Positions 32,459 through 45,400 are shown, counted from the stretch's first letter. The stretch: 64,000 nucleotides of DNA from Mikania micrantha (GCA_009363875.1 CM018683.1:60900981-60964980), one strand, 5' to 3'. The notes: generated by a model from the sequence alone, not told the origin. Numbers and translations: made by a program.

Positions 32459-32872
32459 GGAAGGAACTAGATACGGGTCCCATGGTTATCTTGAACATAA
32501 CATTTTGTGAACTTATATCACATATCATATTGTGAAACATGAACTGTATGAACTCACCAGCTTTGTGCTGACGTTTCAAATTTAAATCTTTTTGCAGGGA
32601 AACAGTAAACGCCGGTGAGGACACACTTTTGGAATACTTCCACTTGAATAATTTAGTTTTGTAATTAAACAAACGTAGTTGTAAGCTGTAATGTAATTGT
32701 GATTGCGACATCCTTGTAATGTAATTATCTTAAGTTAATCTATGTGCTTGTGATTTCGGATCAAGTAAGTCACACCTCACCTCAGAGACCTCACCTCAAA
32801 GACATCAACACTATGCTTCCGCAACCATTTCAGTGACATCATCAACAGGTGACGAGAGGTGGGGGTGTGACA
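32459..32872 (+). repeat. Element C 5' LTR, truncated
   Basis: Matches the end of the 3' LTR (about 41912-42315), ending GGGGGTGTGACA. It includes a small duplication 'acctcacctcagagacctcacctcaaagac' (about 32772-32805) relative to the 3' copy. The left end is the deletion junction with element D. Confidence 0.88.
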
Positions 32873-32875
32873 GGG

Positions 32876-32887
32876 TGGTATCAGAGC
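32876..32887 (+). promoter_or_regulatory. Element C primer-binding site
   Basis: TGGTATCAGAGC, a perfect match to the plant initiator-Met tRNA complement, starts 3 bp after the LTR end at 32872. Confidence 0.9.
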
Positions 32888-33229
32888 ACATGTTATAGAG
32901 AATTAGGTTGACTTAAGGACATAGACTATAACTATAGGCTCGAATAGTAACACAGAGAGCACCAAACATAACAACTGAACAAAACTTGTTTTTAATTAAG
33001 CCAGGATATTCAGGTGGAACGAATTCCAGTTATGAGTGGCCAGCATAACTGAAATTTGCAACACGTGTGCGTTCTAGTTTAATTTAATTCAAGCAGAACA
33101 TAAATAACTATAAAGACGAATAGTCGTTTTGAGATAGGAAAGAACATCATATCATGTCCATGTTTATGTTAAATATCGTTATTTAATATTGACTTCATGA
33201 TACTGATTAGAGATTTTGATTGTACAGCG

Positions 33230-34053
33230 ATGGCCGATCAAGGTGAAAGATATATTTACCAGAGATTCCCTTATGTTGTGTTGGACGACACCCCGAGTTC
33301 CAGTGCAGGAGCAGACTCGGATCCTAGTGAGGCTTCATCTGCAGCCTCACAGGCGACCCCTGCTTCCGGACCACCTACACCCTCATCTCCCAGACCTGTT
33401 ACTCCACCACCACCACCACCACCACCATCACCATTACCACCACCATCAGCATCTCCCATTATACCCAGTCCTCCCTACTCAGTCCTGATTCATGCCTCTG
33501 CTAAGAGAAGGCAGAGTTCTTCCCCACAGAGAGTTCATGTTTGGGACGGACTTAGGAGGATACGGGGACAAGCCCGCAAGACCACGGGGCTACCCCCTAG
33601 ACACCAAATGGCTCCACGGGATGAGCCACAGACTGTCCATGAGGTGGGAGAATCCTCCCACCAAGCCGAGCTGCTGGCCCAGATGCAGCAGGTCTCTCAA
33701 GACCTGCAGGGCCTGAGGCAGGACCTTCATCAGCATAAGACTACCTTGGAGGATACTTGCACCACAGTACTTGAGATCCTCACTTCCCACCTGACTTTGA
33801 TGGAGCAGGTGAATCTTATGGGCGTTGACGCCCAAGCTTGGAGGATGACCATAGAGGAGCGTCTGAGTAGGACATGGATGCAGGTGTTAGTGGCTGCATT
33901 TTGGCAGCAAGTTGTTGTCTGGAGAGAGAGAGACTGCAAGGCTGGATTTGGATGCTCGGTACACTGAGCATCGAGGCTAGACTCTTATGTTTAGCTATAG
34001 TATTGGCTACTATAGCTTTTATACTAGCCTGCTTACCATATATCTTACAGTAA
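33230..34053 (+). pseudogene. Extra ORF of element C (homologue of 19416-20237), one frameshift
   Basis: This homologue of B's extra ORF starts at the ATG 33230 with YIYQRFPYVVLDDTPS. It shares the layout: Ser/Pro-rich section (a polyproline run near residue 65), basic block (AKRRQSSSPQR, RGQARKTTGLPPRH), Gln/Leu coiled-coil section (EVGESSHQAELLAQ) and a Trp/Arg segment. The frame is lost near 33925 in a GAGAGAGAGA run, probably by slippage. In the next frame the rest of the protein continues, including the C-terminal hydrophobic segment (LAIVLATIAFILACLPY) to the TAA at 34051-34053. The ORF ending at 33967 is therefore a truncated reading. Function is unknown; it is not gag, pol or a recognised envelope protein. 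Confidence 0.85.
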
Positions 34054-34279
34054 GTGTGATCGAGTATTTTTTATTTTTGGGACTTGTCATTGTATATACT
34101 GTAGATGGATATGTTGTTATCTGTATGGAGGTTGTAGTAACACTTGTTTGTATCAAAACTTTATGATAGTGTTAATAAAAAGTTGTTTTGTGTATTTAAT
34201 TGTGTAATGGGTTATGTATGTTGTGTGTGACTGGTGTATTAATATCAAATTCATATGATCAATAACTAGAGACTAAAAA

Positions 34280-35155
34280 CAATTCCAAGTAAGAACATAT
34301 CAACTTGAGAACATATCAATGTGTGAACATTTCTGTATGAGAACATATCAATGTGTGAACATTTCTGTATGAGAACATATCTATTGTCAGTGTGGCAATG
34401 TATCATATCCCTGTGAGAACATATCAATGTGAGAACATATCAATGTGAGAACATATCTATTGCCATTGTGGCAATGTATCATATCATTGTGAGAACAATT
34501 CTGTGTGAGAACATTTCAATTGTCTGAGTGGCAACATTTCAAGTGTCTGTGTGACAACATTTCAAAGTCCTGTGTGGCAACATTTCAAGTGTCTGTGTGA
34601 CAACATTTCAAAGTCCTGTGTGGCAACATTTCAATTGTATGTGTGACAACATTTCAAAGTCCTGTGTGGCAACATTTCAAGTGTCTGTGTGACAACATTT
34701 CAAAGTCCTGTATGGCAACATTTCAATTGTCTGTGTGACAACATTTCAAAGTCCTGTGTGGCAACATTTCAAAGTCTTGTGTGGCAACATTTCAAATTCC
34801 TGTGTGGCAACATTTCAAAGTCCTGTGTGGCAACATTTCAATTGTTTGTGTGACAACATTTCAAAGTCCTGTGTGGCAACATTTCAAAGTTCTGTGTGGC
34901 AACATTTCAATTGTCTGTGTGACAACATTTCAAAGTCCTGTGTGGCAACATTTCAAAGTCCTGTGTGGCAACATTTCAATTGTCTGTGTGACAACATTTC
35001 AAAGTCCTGTGTGGCAACATTACAAAGTCTTGTATGGCAACATTTCAAAGTCCTGTGTGGCAACATTTCAAAGTCATGTGTGGCAACATTTCAATTGTTT
35101 GTGTGACAACATTTCAAAGTCCGGTGTGGCAACATTTAAAAGTCCTAAGTGATCG
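34280..35155 (+). repeat. Tandem repeat array between extra ORF and gag of element C
   Basis: The first part (34290-34500) has units with GAGAACATATC and CAATGTG. The second (34500-35150) has about 23-bp units alternating 'acatttcaaagtcctgtgtggca' and 'acatttcaattgtctgtgtgaca'. It occupies the same position as B's array and shares the GAGAACATATC core in element sense, but the remaining sequence is different. Long ORFs here simply read the repeat and have no other support. Confidence 0.9.
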
Positions 35156-35445
35156 TATATCAAAAACATGGGTAATAACATATTTATATCACAGTACTGT
35201 GAGCTGTGAAATATTTTGACATGTTTTTGAATTAACAGGACTGTGTATAAATACGAACACGTGTGTGATCTGTGTGTATTGAGAATATATCTGAAATATA
35301 TCAATGTAGTTATACCATTTTCTTGAAAATCACATATCGACATGATTTTTCAGTATGCCTGAAAATAGTTGAATTTTGTGATAGAAAGGGGTTATATCTT
35401 TAATGTTCTTGAACTGACCTGAGTTTTCTGTATGTGAGCAGAACT

Positions 35446-38400
35446 ATGGCTCCTAAACGAGGTCGGCCAGCTAAGAAAGCTACCGAGAACGTTACTAACC
35501 CCGAGCCGAACGCTATTCCAGTTGTAACTCAAGAAACGAACACTGTTCCACCCGTTGACCCAAACCAGAACACTGTTCCACCGACAACTTCCAGTGGATC
35601 AGTATTGAACGCAGAAATGATAGCACGAATAGTGAAAGAACAGCTATCTGGTGCTGGTATTGTAATGCCACACCAGCAACACAATACTTCAGGTTTTGGT
35701 GGGGACCATGTGGAACAAAATGTTACCGGTGAACACGTAGAAACTCATCATACCACTGGTACAATTACAACTGCTCCTGATCCACCACGACCGGGATGTA
35801 CTTATAAGTATTTTGCTTCCTGCAACCCTCCTACTTTTACAGGAAAGAAAGGAGCGGCTGGTCTTTTAAGGTGGATTGAGGAGATGGAAACCAAACTTAA
35901 AATCAGTCAGTGTTTAGAGGAGCATAAGGTGTCTTATGCTGCAGTTGACTCGATGGGCTGGTGGAATACCCAGGCTAAGACTTTGGGTTCAGCTACAGTT
36001 GACTCGATGGGCTGGAACGATTTCAAAACTTTGATTAGATCAGAGTACTGCCCAATTACTGAAATTCAAAAACTCCAGGAGGAATTCTGGAATCATTCTA
36101 TGATCGGTGCTGATTGTTTAGCTTACTCCGATCGGTTTCACGAACTTACTTGTTTACTTCCCGATATGTTTCCTACGGAAGCAGCTTTGATCGAGAAGTA
36201 CATTAAGGGTTTGATTCCCCAGATTCGGGGAATGGTGACTGCAGCTGAACCTACAACTCTGAAACATACAGTTCTTTAAACCACTAAGCTTACCAATGAG
36301 GCGGTAAGGAGTGGTAATCTATCTTTGAAAACTCAGACGGCGGTGAGCCGTAGTGATATCGGTACCTCGAATGTTTCAAAAGGTACTAAACGAAAGTGGT
36401 TTGGCAAAACCAAGGCGAAAGCTCCGGCTGAGACAAGTCAGAGCAAGCCAACTGTGAAAAACTATGGTGGTGCTATTCCTGAGAGGAAAACTTATACCGG
36501 GGAGGCGCCCAAATGCAATAAATGTCCATTCCATCACACAGGACCGTGTCCTGTTTGTGCCAACTGTAATCGAGTTGGACATTACACCAAATATTGCAAA
36601 TTTCCTGCTCAACCACAAAATCAAGCACCACGACAAACCACTCAAACCAACCGGTCATGCTACAAATGTGGAAGTCCTGACCATCCCATGCGAAACTTTC
36701 CAAACAATAACACCAATTCGGAAAATAAAGCTAGAGGGAGAGCTTTTCAGATTGGTGCGACCGAGGCAAGACACGATGCAAATATTGTCACTGGTACGTT
36801 TCTTCTTAATAATCTTTACGCATCAGTTCTCTTTGATACATGGGCAGATAAGAGTTTTATCTCTGCTGAATTTGCATCATTACTTTCATTGCCTACGGTA
36901 GATCTAGAATCTCCTTATGTTATTGAACTTGCTAATGGCAAGTTAATCAAAACTAACAGTGTTATTCAAGGATGTTCCTTGAATTTGAATGATCATCTTT
37001 TTAATATCAATTTACTTCCTATTATGCTTGGGAGCTTTGATGTCGTTGTTGGCATGGATTGGCTTTCTGATAACCAAGCGGAAGTTGTCTGTCAGAACAA
37101 GGTGATCCGTATTCCATTACCTAACGGTAATACACTGGTAGTTCAAGGAGAACGAGCTGGTAGAAAACTTGGTATCATATCTTGTATGCGAGCTCAGTTG
37201 TTCTTAAGGAAAGACTGTTATGCTTTCCTGGCACACGTGATTGAGCACAATTCTTCACCCAAACAAATCACAGACATCCCAGTAGTCAAGGATTTTCCTG
37301 AAGTTTTTCCTGAGGACATATCAGGATTACCCCCAATGAGACAAGTTGAATTTCGTATTGACTTGATCCCAGGTGCAGCACCTGTTGCTAAAGCCCCGTA
37401 TCGGCTTGCGCCAGCAGAAATGCAAGAACTTTCAAGTGAATTACAGGAACTTTTAGACAAAGTTTTTATTAGACCTAGTTTCTCACCCTGGGGAACACCT
37501 ATTCTTTTTGTGAAAAAGAAGGATGGTTCATTCAGGATGTGTATTAACTACAGAGAACTCAATAAACGGACAATAAAGAACCGTTATCCACTACCTCGTA
37601 TCGATGATCTGTTTGATCCACTACAAGGTGCTACTTATTTTTCAAAAATCGATTTAAGATCTGGATATCATCAGTTACGTATTCATGATGATGATGTTCC
37701 TAAAACTGCTTTTAGAACTCGATACGGACATTACGAATTTCTAGTAATGCCGTTTGGTTTAACCAATGCACCTTCATTTTTCATGGATCTGATGAATCGA
37801 GTATGTAGACCTTATCTGGATAAATTTGTGATTGTGTTTATTGATGATATTCTTATTTATTCTCGCAATCAACAAGAACATGCTCAACACTTGAAACTAA
37901 TCTTAGAACTTTTGGCACATGAAAAATTATATGCCAAATTTTCCAAGTGTGAGTTTTGGTTACGGGAAGTTCAATTTCTTGGCCATGTTGTAAATGAGAA
38001 CGGTATTCAAGTGGATCCCAGTAAGATTCAAGCAGTAAAACAATGGGAAACACCATGAACCCAACTGAAATACTTCAATTCTTAGGGCTGGCAGGTCATT
38101 ATCATCGATTCATCAAGAAATTTTCAAAGATAGCCTTGTCATTGACCACATTGACACAGAAAAATCAATCGTTTATATGGGGTTCCCAACAGGAGGAGGC
38201 ATTCCAACTGTTGAAACACAAGCTCTGCAATGCACCTATCTTGGCACTACCGGAAGGTACTGATAATTTCACAGTGTACTGTGATGCTTCTCGTCAAGGT
38301 CTTGGGTGTGTTTTAATGCAGAACGACAAGGTAATTGCTTATGCTTCTCGACAACTGAAAGTACATGAGAAGAACTATACCACTCATGATCTAGAACTTG

Positions 38401-40097
38401 GTGCAGTGGTGTTTGCACTCAAGATTTGGAGACACTATTTGTACGGAACCAAGTGTATTATATACACTGATCACAAAAGTCTTCAGCACATTCTAGATCA
38501 GAAAATGTTGAACATGCGACAGAGGCGATGGGTTGAACTTTTAAATGACTAGGACTGTGAAATCCGTTATCACCTAGGCAAGGCGAATGTTGTAGCCGAT
38601 GCCTTAAGTCGCAAAGAACGGGTCAAACATTTACGTGTGAAAGCGTTAGGAATGACTATTCAAACTAGTTTAATTCCTCAAATCAAAGAAGCTCAGCAAC
38701 AAGCTTTACAAGCAACAAACTATTCTGTTGAGGGACTGAAGGGATTAGACAAGAAACTTGAAACAAAAGCCGAAGGAGTGTTGTATTTCAAAAGCCGAAT
38801 TTGGGTTCCTCTATTCGGTAACTCTCGAAAAATTATCTTGGATGAGGCGCACAAATCCAGGTATTCTATTCATCCAGGTGCTGATAAAATTTATAAAGAT
38901 CTTAGAGATTTTTACTGGTGGCCTGGAATGAAGAAACACATAGCCGAATACGTGGATCGATGCTTAACATGTCTCAAAGTTAAGGCGGAACATCAACGAC
39001 CTTCTGGGTTATTACAACAACCTGAGATTCCCATGTGGAAATGGGATCAGATCTCTATGGATTTCATTACTAAATTACCCAGAACATCACGTAATCATGA
39101 CTCTATATGGGTTATCGTTGATCGCCTTACAAAATCTGCGCATTTCTTACCCATCCGAGAGGATTATTCTATGGATTGACTCGCTAAACTCTATGTTAAT
39201 GAGAGTGTATCTCGACATGGAGTACCGATCTCTATCATTTCTGACAGAGATAGTCGATTTATGTCACGATTTTGGCAAACTCTTCAGAATTCTCTGGGCA
39301 CACAAATCAACATGAGCACAACTTATCACCCACAAACGGACGGGCAGACTGAACGAACGAATCAAACTCTTGAAGACATGCTCAGAAGCTGTGTGATTGA
39401 TTTTGGAGGTAGCTGGGATATTCATCTTCCACTTGTTGAATTCTCATATAATAACAGCTACCATACTAGTATTCAATGCGCTCCATTTGAAGCACTCTAT
39501 GGACGCAAGTGTAGATCACCTATCTGTTGGTCAGAGGTAGGTGAAAGTCAAATCATAGGCCCAGAATTCATTCAAGAAACAACTGACAAGATCGCACTCA
39601 TTCAGGAACGAATTAAAGCTGCTCGCGATCGTCAAAAGAGTTATGCTGATAATCGTCATAGACCCTTAGAATTTTAAGTAGGTGATCGAATAATGTTGAA
39701 AGTTTCACCTTGGAAGGGCATTTTCAGATTTGGAAAGAGATGTAAACTTTCACCAAGATTTGTAGGACCATTCAAAATTCTTGAACGAATTGGATCAGTA
39801 GCCTACAGACTTGAATTACCACCTGAACTCAGTAACATTCACGATGTCTTCCATATATCAAATCTAAAAAAGTGCCTAGTTGACGAATCATTGATCGTAC
39901 CTCTAGAAGAGATTCATATTGATGAAAAACTCCAGTTCAGTGAAGAACCAGTAGAGTTAATGGATCGAGAAATGAAAGTGGTGAAACGTAGTCGCATACC
40001 AATAGTTAAAGTGCGATGGAACTCACAACGTGGACCCGAGTATACGTGGGAACGTGAAGATCAAATGAAAGAAAAGTACCCACATCTATTCTCATAA
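35446..40097 (+). pseudogene. Element C gag-pol, degraded
   Basis: Gag starts at 35446 (MAPKRGRPAKKATEN). Pol runs to the TAA at 40095-40097, with the same domains as B: CCHC knuckles, protease, RT (FIDDILIYS), RNase H, integrase (HKSRYSIHPGADK) and chromodomain-like tail. Disabling changes visible: stop at 36277-36279, a frameshift near 38050, and stops at 38550-38552, 39177-39179 and 39675-39677. Several fit CpG/C-to-T decay. The protease active site reads DTWA instead of DTGA near 36837. A gag block around 35941-35960 is replaced by a copy of the motif found at 35998-36017 (ttgactcgatgggctgg). The 35434 in-frame GTG is not a plausible start. The copy cannot encode a working polyprotein. 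Confidence 0.92.
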
Positions 40098-40124
40098 ACG
40101 ATTGTCATTATATAAGTCTTCACT

Positions 40125-40160
40125 AAATTTCGGGACGAAATTTCTTTAACAGGGGGAGAC
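40125..40160 (+). promoter_or_regulatory. Element C stem-loop and polypurine tract
   Basis: AAATTTCGGGACGAAATTT (40125-40143, 8-bp stem) precedes AACAGGGGGAGAC, which abuts the LTR start TGTGACAG at 40161. It has the same arrangement as in A and B. Confidence 0.88.
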
Positions 40161-42315
40161 TGTGACAGTTGAGGTAGATAAATCACGTCATTGATGATGT
40201 GAGCACATTTGGTTGTTCTAGAAATCCACGTTGATTTGGCCATCGTAATTATTACAGATTGATAGAATGCGAGAAATGATGAACGTGGGCGAAAACCGTG
40301 CGCAAAACGGAGTCCTGGATTGCCCGGAAACGAAAAACGAAGAAAAATTTCTAAGTGTTGAACAATTGGGCTCATCGCGGTACGCGGAGGTGGTCTTGAG
40401 AGTCCTTCGCGGTACGCGATGCATGGAAAATATCTTAGATTCCTTCAGAAATATTCGCGGTACGCGAAGCCCGTATTAGCCTCCCGCCGCGGTACGCGAC
40501 AGGTGAGGCGGTGCAATAATCTGATCCACTTCATCAGATTTCATGCAAAAATTTTATTTTCTTCAAACTTTCGAACTCAGACGAACCACCAGACGAAAAC
40601 TCGACCATTTAACCATCAAAACACCATTTTGGAGCTGCTAAAGTTCACAGATCGCATCAAGGATCATCTATACAAGCTCTGATCGTTGTTTTAACCGCAG
40701 AACTCCGTCTGATTTGGTAATTATTCATTTTAAACCTTCTAGTTTGATTTTGATTGATTAGATCCTGATTTTGAACGTAATGGAATGGTTAGGATTGTTG
40801 ATTATTGCCTAGATGATGGCTAGGATTGATTATAAACAAAGAACCCGATGTTTTAACGGTTAAATCCTTGTTTTGATCCGGTGTAATGCCCGGTTTGCAT
40901 GAAACCATACCCATGATTATAATGATTTAACCCATTTGATTATGACAATGCAGCTGATTAGTTGGATTAATCTTTGAAATGCAAGGTTAAATCCAAGTGT
41001 TTCAAACTAATCACAATAATTAACATACTCATTGGAATGATTATCTGATGTTTATGATAACAATCAGATTAGTATGTTAAACATGGTTATTACACCTATT
41101 CTAATGCTACATTGTGATATTTCATTATATTTGGGTAATCAATAACAAGGATTGATCATTCCTAAGCCATTAAGCTATCTAGAAAATGTTATATCATTAT
41201 AATCAACAACATTAACTATTTGGTTAATTCAAGACTATTCTGATTAATCAAGAGTGTCATCAACCTTGTATTAGGAATCTAATGCAATGTAGGTTCCTAC
41301 ATTATCATACATTGTATGATATAATACTAAAGTAACCAATTAAACCTTTAATATCGGTTTGATGACTTACAAAGCAATGGCTTTGACATTGAACGTTCAG
41401 AAAGATCTAATCAGTAAATTAAAACCTAAATAACTCATTAAATATAAATAAATGCAGAATCACCTCTCTATTATCTGTGTTGAGATGTTCTGCTACATCT
41501 ATATTATCAGGTGAGTTTCGTACAACCCCTTTTATTTTTAATCTTTTTATAAACATCGGGGAACACTGCTGATCTCTTATTGAACATGTGATATGTATCA
41601 CTGTTATCTGCGTGATTTCATGTGATTGCTGAGAACTTGTGGATTTAATGGGATTTTGCCGTTAGTATCTTTATCACAGTATCAAAAGACCTCATTTCTG
41701 AACTGTATCTAGTGAACCCGTGTGGGGCCGAATAGAAAACATTGATAGTACTATTGGCTGACAACCCATTTGCCGGGAGCTTGCAACTCCCCTTGGTGCA
41801 AATGTTTGTTATCTATTTCCAATACTTCTTAATGTAGTGATAAACATTAAGATAATTAGGCACCAAGATATTTACCGACGAGTAGTATCTTCACTGATCA
41901 AGAACATAACAGTCCGAAAGGAACTAGATACGGGTCCCATGGTTATCTTGAACATAACATTTTGTGAACTTATATCACATATCATATTGTGAAACATGAA
42001 CTGTATGAACTCACCAGCTTTGTGCTGACGTTTCAAATTTAAATCTTTTTGCAGGGAAACAGTAAACGCCGGTGAGGACACACTTTTGGAATACTTGCAC
42101 TTGAATAATTTAGTTTTGTAATTAAACAAACGTGGTTGTAAGCTGTAATGTAATTGTGATTGCGACATCCTTGTAATGTAATTATCTTAAGTTAATCTGT
42201 GTGCTTGTGATATCGGATCAAGTAAGTCACACCTCACCTCAGAGACATTACCACTATGCTTCCGCAACCATTTTAGTGACATCATCAACAGGTGACGAGA
42301 GGTAGGGGTGTGACA
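40161..42315 (+). repeat. Element C 3' LTR
   Basis: A 2155-bp LTR from TGTGACAGTTGAGG to GGGGTGTGACA. It is related to B's LTR (shared 'gaacgtgggcgaaaaccgtgcgcaaaacgg' block near 40283 and 'aaggaactagatacgggtcccatgg' near 41920). It carries four CGCGGTACGCGR repeats at 40376-40499. ORFs inside it are not supported. Confidence 0.92.
40376..40499 (+). promoter_or_regulatory. CGCG-box repeat array in element C LTR
   Basis: CGCGGTACGCG occurs at 40376, 40408, 40456 and 40488, separated by unrelated sequence. The same motif occurs four times in element A's LTR although the surrounding LTR sequences are not alike. The core fits CAMTA-type CGCG boxes. I see no convincing TATA just downstream. Confidence 0.5.
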
Positions 42316-42412
42316 AAAAAGGTCTCCTGCTCATCCACATTCTCTCATTGTTTCAATGCAAATCGATCTTCCCTTTCTCTCCAAACTTTAAACCTAAATT
42401 CCTTCAATCGCC

Positions 42413-45400
42413 ATGGAATCTCTTGCTTTTCGACATGCTCACAACTTAGCAGCGGAACTGTCATCGGACAATGACACTGATTTTGCTTCTATCATCTCCT
42501 TTCTTCAAAGGAGCATGTATCACTTTGCATTAACCGTCAAATCTGTGGTGTATGAGTCTCATCACCAACAATTTTGGCATCCTTGTTCTGTTGCTTCCTC
42601 TTCCAATGGTAGATCCCTTGTTGCTACCATTGATGATCATCCTATCTCTATATCTGTGGTGACCATCTGTCGGCATCTTCAACTCTGTAATGTCAAGGGA
42701 AGGGTCTCATTCACAAAGGATGAGGTAGCATCGACCTTTAAGTCGATGGGGTACGAAGGTCCTCTCCCTACAACAACTTATTTGAAGGGTAGAGTGTCCT
42801 ATAATTATAAGTACCTCATACATTTGTTTTTGCACTGTCTGTCCAATAAGACAAGTGGATGGGATCAAGTTCCCTTTGACTTAGCCTCGGCTATTCATGG
42901 CTTGGTCTCAAACCAACTGTTTAATTTCTATGCTTTCATTTTCAATAACTTGGCTGACAGTCTTTTGTCACCAAAGAATTTTTGTATGTATCCTAGATTC
43001 TTACAACAAATATTCTATAGTGAGTTGGCATCATCCCTCTCACTATCTGGGAACATTTACAACATTCCCTTGGTTGCTGCCAAGGTTTTTGTTCTGCTAA
43101 AGAAGAAGAGTGTTGCGTTCAGTGGAACCTTCACTCCTCTTCTTTCTTCTACGGAGTTACCTACTCCAGAATGTGACACCTCTGTTGCACCCACAAATGT
43201 TGAACTCACACCTTCGCCATCTGTTCCACATCCCATTAAGATCACCTACAAACACCGCCGGACCCATGAACAGCTCTTTACATCCATTCAGGTCCCTTGT
43301 TCTAAACCCATCAAGAAAAAGGTGAAAAGAACTACAAAGGGCACAGTTCCACCTAAGGTGCAAGCCACACATGTTGTCTCGCCACAGGTTCTTCCTCTGG
43401 AACTTGTGGTTGCCCTTCACCAGCCTGAAAGCCCTCAGAGTATGTCACCATACATACTTGAGAATACCCAAAGGGATACCCAAATCATTGAGTCTGCTTC
43501 TAATGAAGCAACTCCACTAGTTCAGGGACTGTCTCCCAGGTCTCCAGGAGTCTATCACCTAGAAATGCCCCCCACCCATCCATTTACCTAGGCTCAAGGG
43601 ACTTCTGCTGTAGCTTTGGATGACCCACTCTCTCCCACTACCCAAACACTAATGACAGTGGTGACACAACTACAAGCAATGTTCCCTAACCCAGAGCCTA
43701 CCATCTCAGAGGTTGACCCCAGGAGTGTAGAAGGGGTCAATACAATTGAGGCGGCCACTACTGCTAAATCTTATCAGGTTCTTCAGGGCAGTGGTACAGG
43801 AAATAGGCCCTCATCTGTGGCAACCCACATTGGTGACGACTTCTTTGAAGCCCTTATCAGTGAGGGGAATCCAGGGTGCCAAGAAACCACATCTGGTGTT
43901 GGAGGTGCAGGATCAGGGCTCAAGACTCCATCGCCCAGTGATTCCACTCATGTGGATGAGGGCATAACCACTGAGGATTTGACGGCTACTATCTCTACTC
44001 TACAGGCCAGGGTAGCTACCTAGAAGCTGAGGTTGCTACCCTGAGGCTGGAGGTCCATGCCAAAGAGGCTACCATCTTGGATCTACGGAAACGTCTCCTA
44101 ATGGTTTTCACTCCATATATCCTAATACTATTGCAGTTACCTCTCTCTCCCCTTATGCTACCAAAAAGGGGTAGAAGGCACCATCTGTAGGGTCAGGATC
44201 AGAAGCATGAGAAGAGGAAGGTGCACAAGACTTCAACCCTTCCTTAATCGCTTTGACTAATGAATGGGATGAATTCTTGGGCACTTACTTTCATCACTCT
44301 AGTACTTCTTCTTCCTCTTCTTCTGCTAATACATAGGCTTCCATAGAGATTGAGCAAGAGCTCACAACAAATATCTCTATGGAGCCCAGGTCCCTGTTTG
44401 GGACCCAGCAGTCCCCTTCTGGGACTAAGTCTCCTTCTGAGACCACAGCCCAGGTTGCCATGGGGGAACCTATTCAAGAACAAAAATCCATCTCCATGGA
44501 ACCTGTGTCCCCTTCTGGGACAAAGGTTGTTGAATACCTCTCCTCCTCTTCTCCTAAACTCTATGTGGATACCACTAAGGAATCTCCCAAGATGGTTGGT
44601 CAACTGGATGAGGTAGTGAATGCTAAGGTTAACTCCGATGCAACAGCTGCTTTTGAAGGCCCAGTCATACTTGATGATTCTACCACAGAAGAGTTATTTG
44701 CCGATGAACCAACAAGAGTTATTTGCCGATGAACCAACTGGTGAGGCTACAGGTTCCATCTCCTCTGGGTCAAAATAATGGACAAAGGTAAAAGGAAGCT
44801 AACCTTAGAGGAAGAAGCAGAACAAGAGGAGAGGATGCCCAAGAAGAAGAAGGGCCGACCAGAAACGTCTATGGATGATGAGCTTATAAGACTCTCAGCT
44901 CTTCTCCAGGAGAAGGGATATGATATTGATGAGATTTTGCTCTGGTCGGTACCTCAGATGGTTGTCGAGCTAGACAGGGTGCAGCAGCAGGAACAGGCAG
45001 CTGCTGCAGCCAAAGCCATGGTGGTACTGACAAAGAAACAAAAGGAGGCTGTTTACAGAGATAACATGAAGGCCATCCTTCTTCAGTATGGCTTCCATGC
45101 TCGGCAACTAGGCCCTATGAAGAACTCAACCATGGATATGCTCGTCAGAGAAATAAAAGCCAAGATTGCCATAGGTGAGTTGCTTTCTATGGAACAGATA
45201 CAGGCTCAAAGAGCAATCCTGAAATTAGGCTTAGGCTTAGGGGGAGGAGCCAAATTTGAAATACCCATCTTTGGTTATGGGATCAGAGAGGGTGAAAAAG
45301 TCATGTGTGGGGCGGCTACAAAGGCCATGTTCCCCAACATGTTCACTCTAAACCCAAAAGAAGAACCTGTCTCTCCTCCATCAAGCCCCTCCTTTGATAA

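Larger units (their letters stand above)
32459..42315 (+). mobile_element. Ty3/gypsy element C (relative of B), 5'-truncated and degraded
   Basis: C has the same plan as B: LTR, primer-binding site (32876), extra ORF (33230-34053), tandem repeats, gag-pol (35446-40097), polypurine tract and 3' LTR (40161-42315). Its proteins are close relatives of B's throughout. The 5' LTR is reduced to its last ~414 bp (32459-32872), so no 5' TSD can be read; AAAAA follows the 3' end. Gag-pol carries several stops and a frameshift, and the LTR remnants differ more than those of A or B. It is therefore the oldest of the three gypsy copies here. Confidence 0.92.

Noticed and set aside
32388..32711. Minus-strand ORF of 107 codons (and its near copy at 41872-42168)
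   Set aside because: Repeated in both LTRs of element C and, at 32388, crossing a deletion junction; no domain.
34735..35219. Overlapping + strand ORFs of 60-123 codons with repeated peptide units
   Set aside because: They are translations of the 23-bp tandem repeats in all frames; there is no start context, no non-repeat domain and no homologue in element B.
42292..42474. ORF starting in the LTR end of element C
   Set aside because: Crosses the C/D junction and overlaps the better supported D ORF in another frame.
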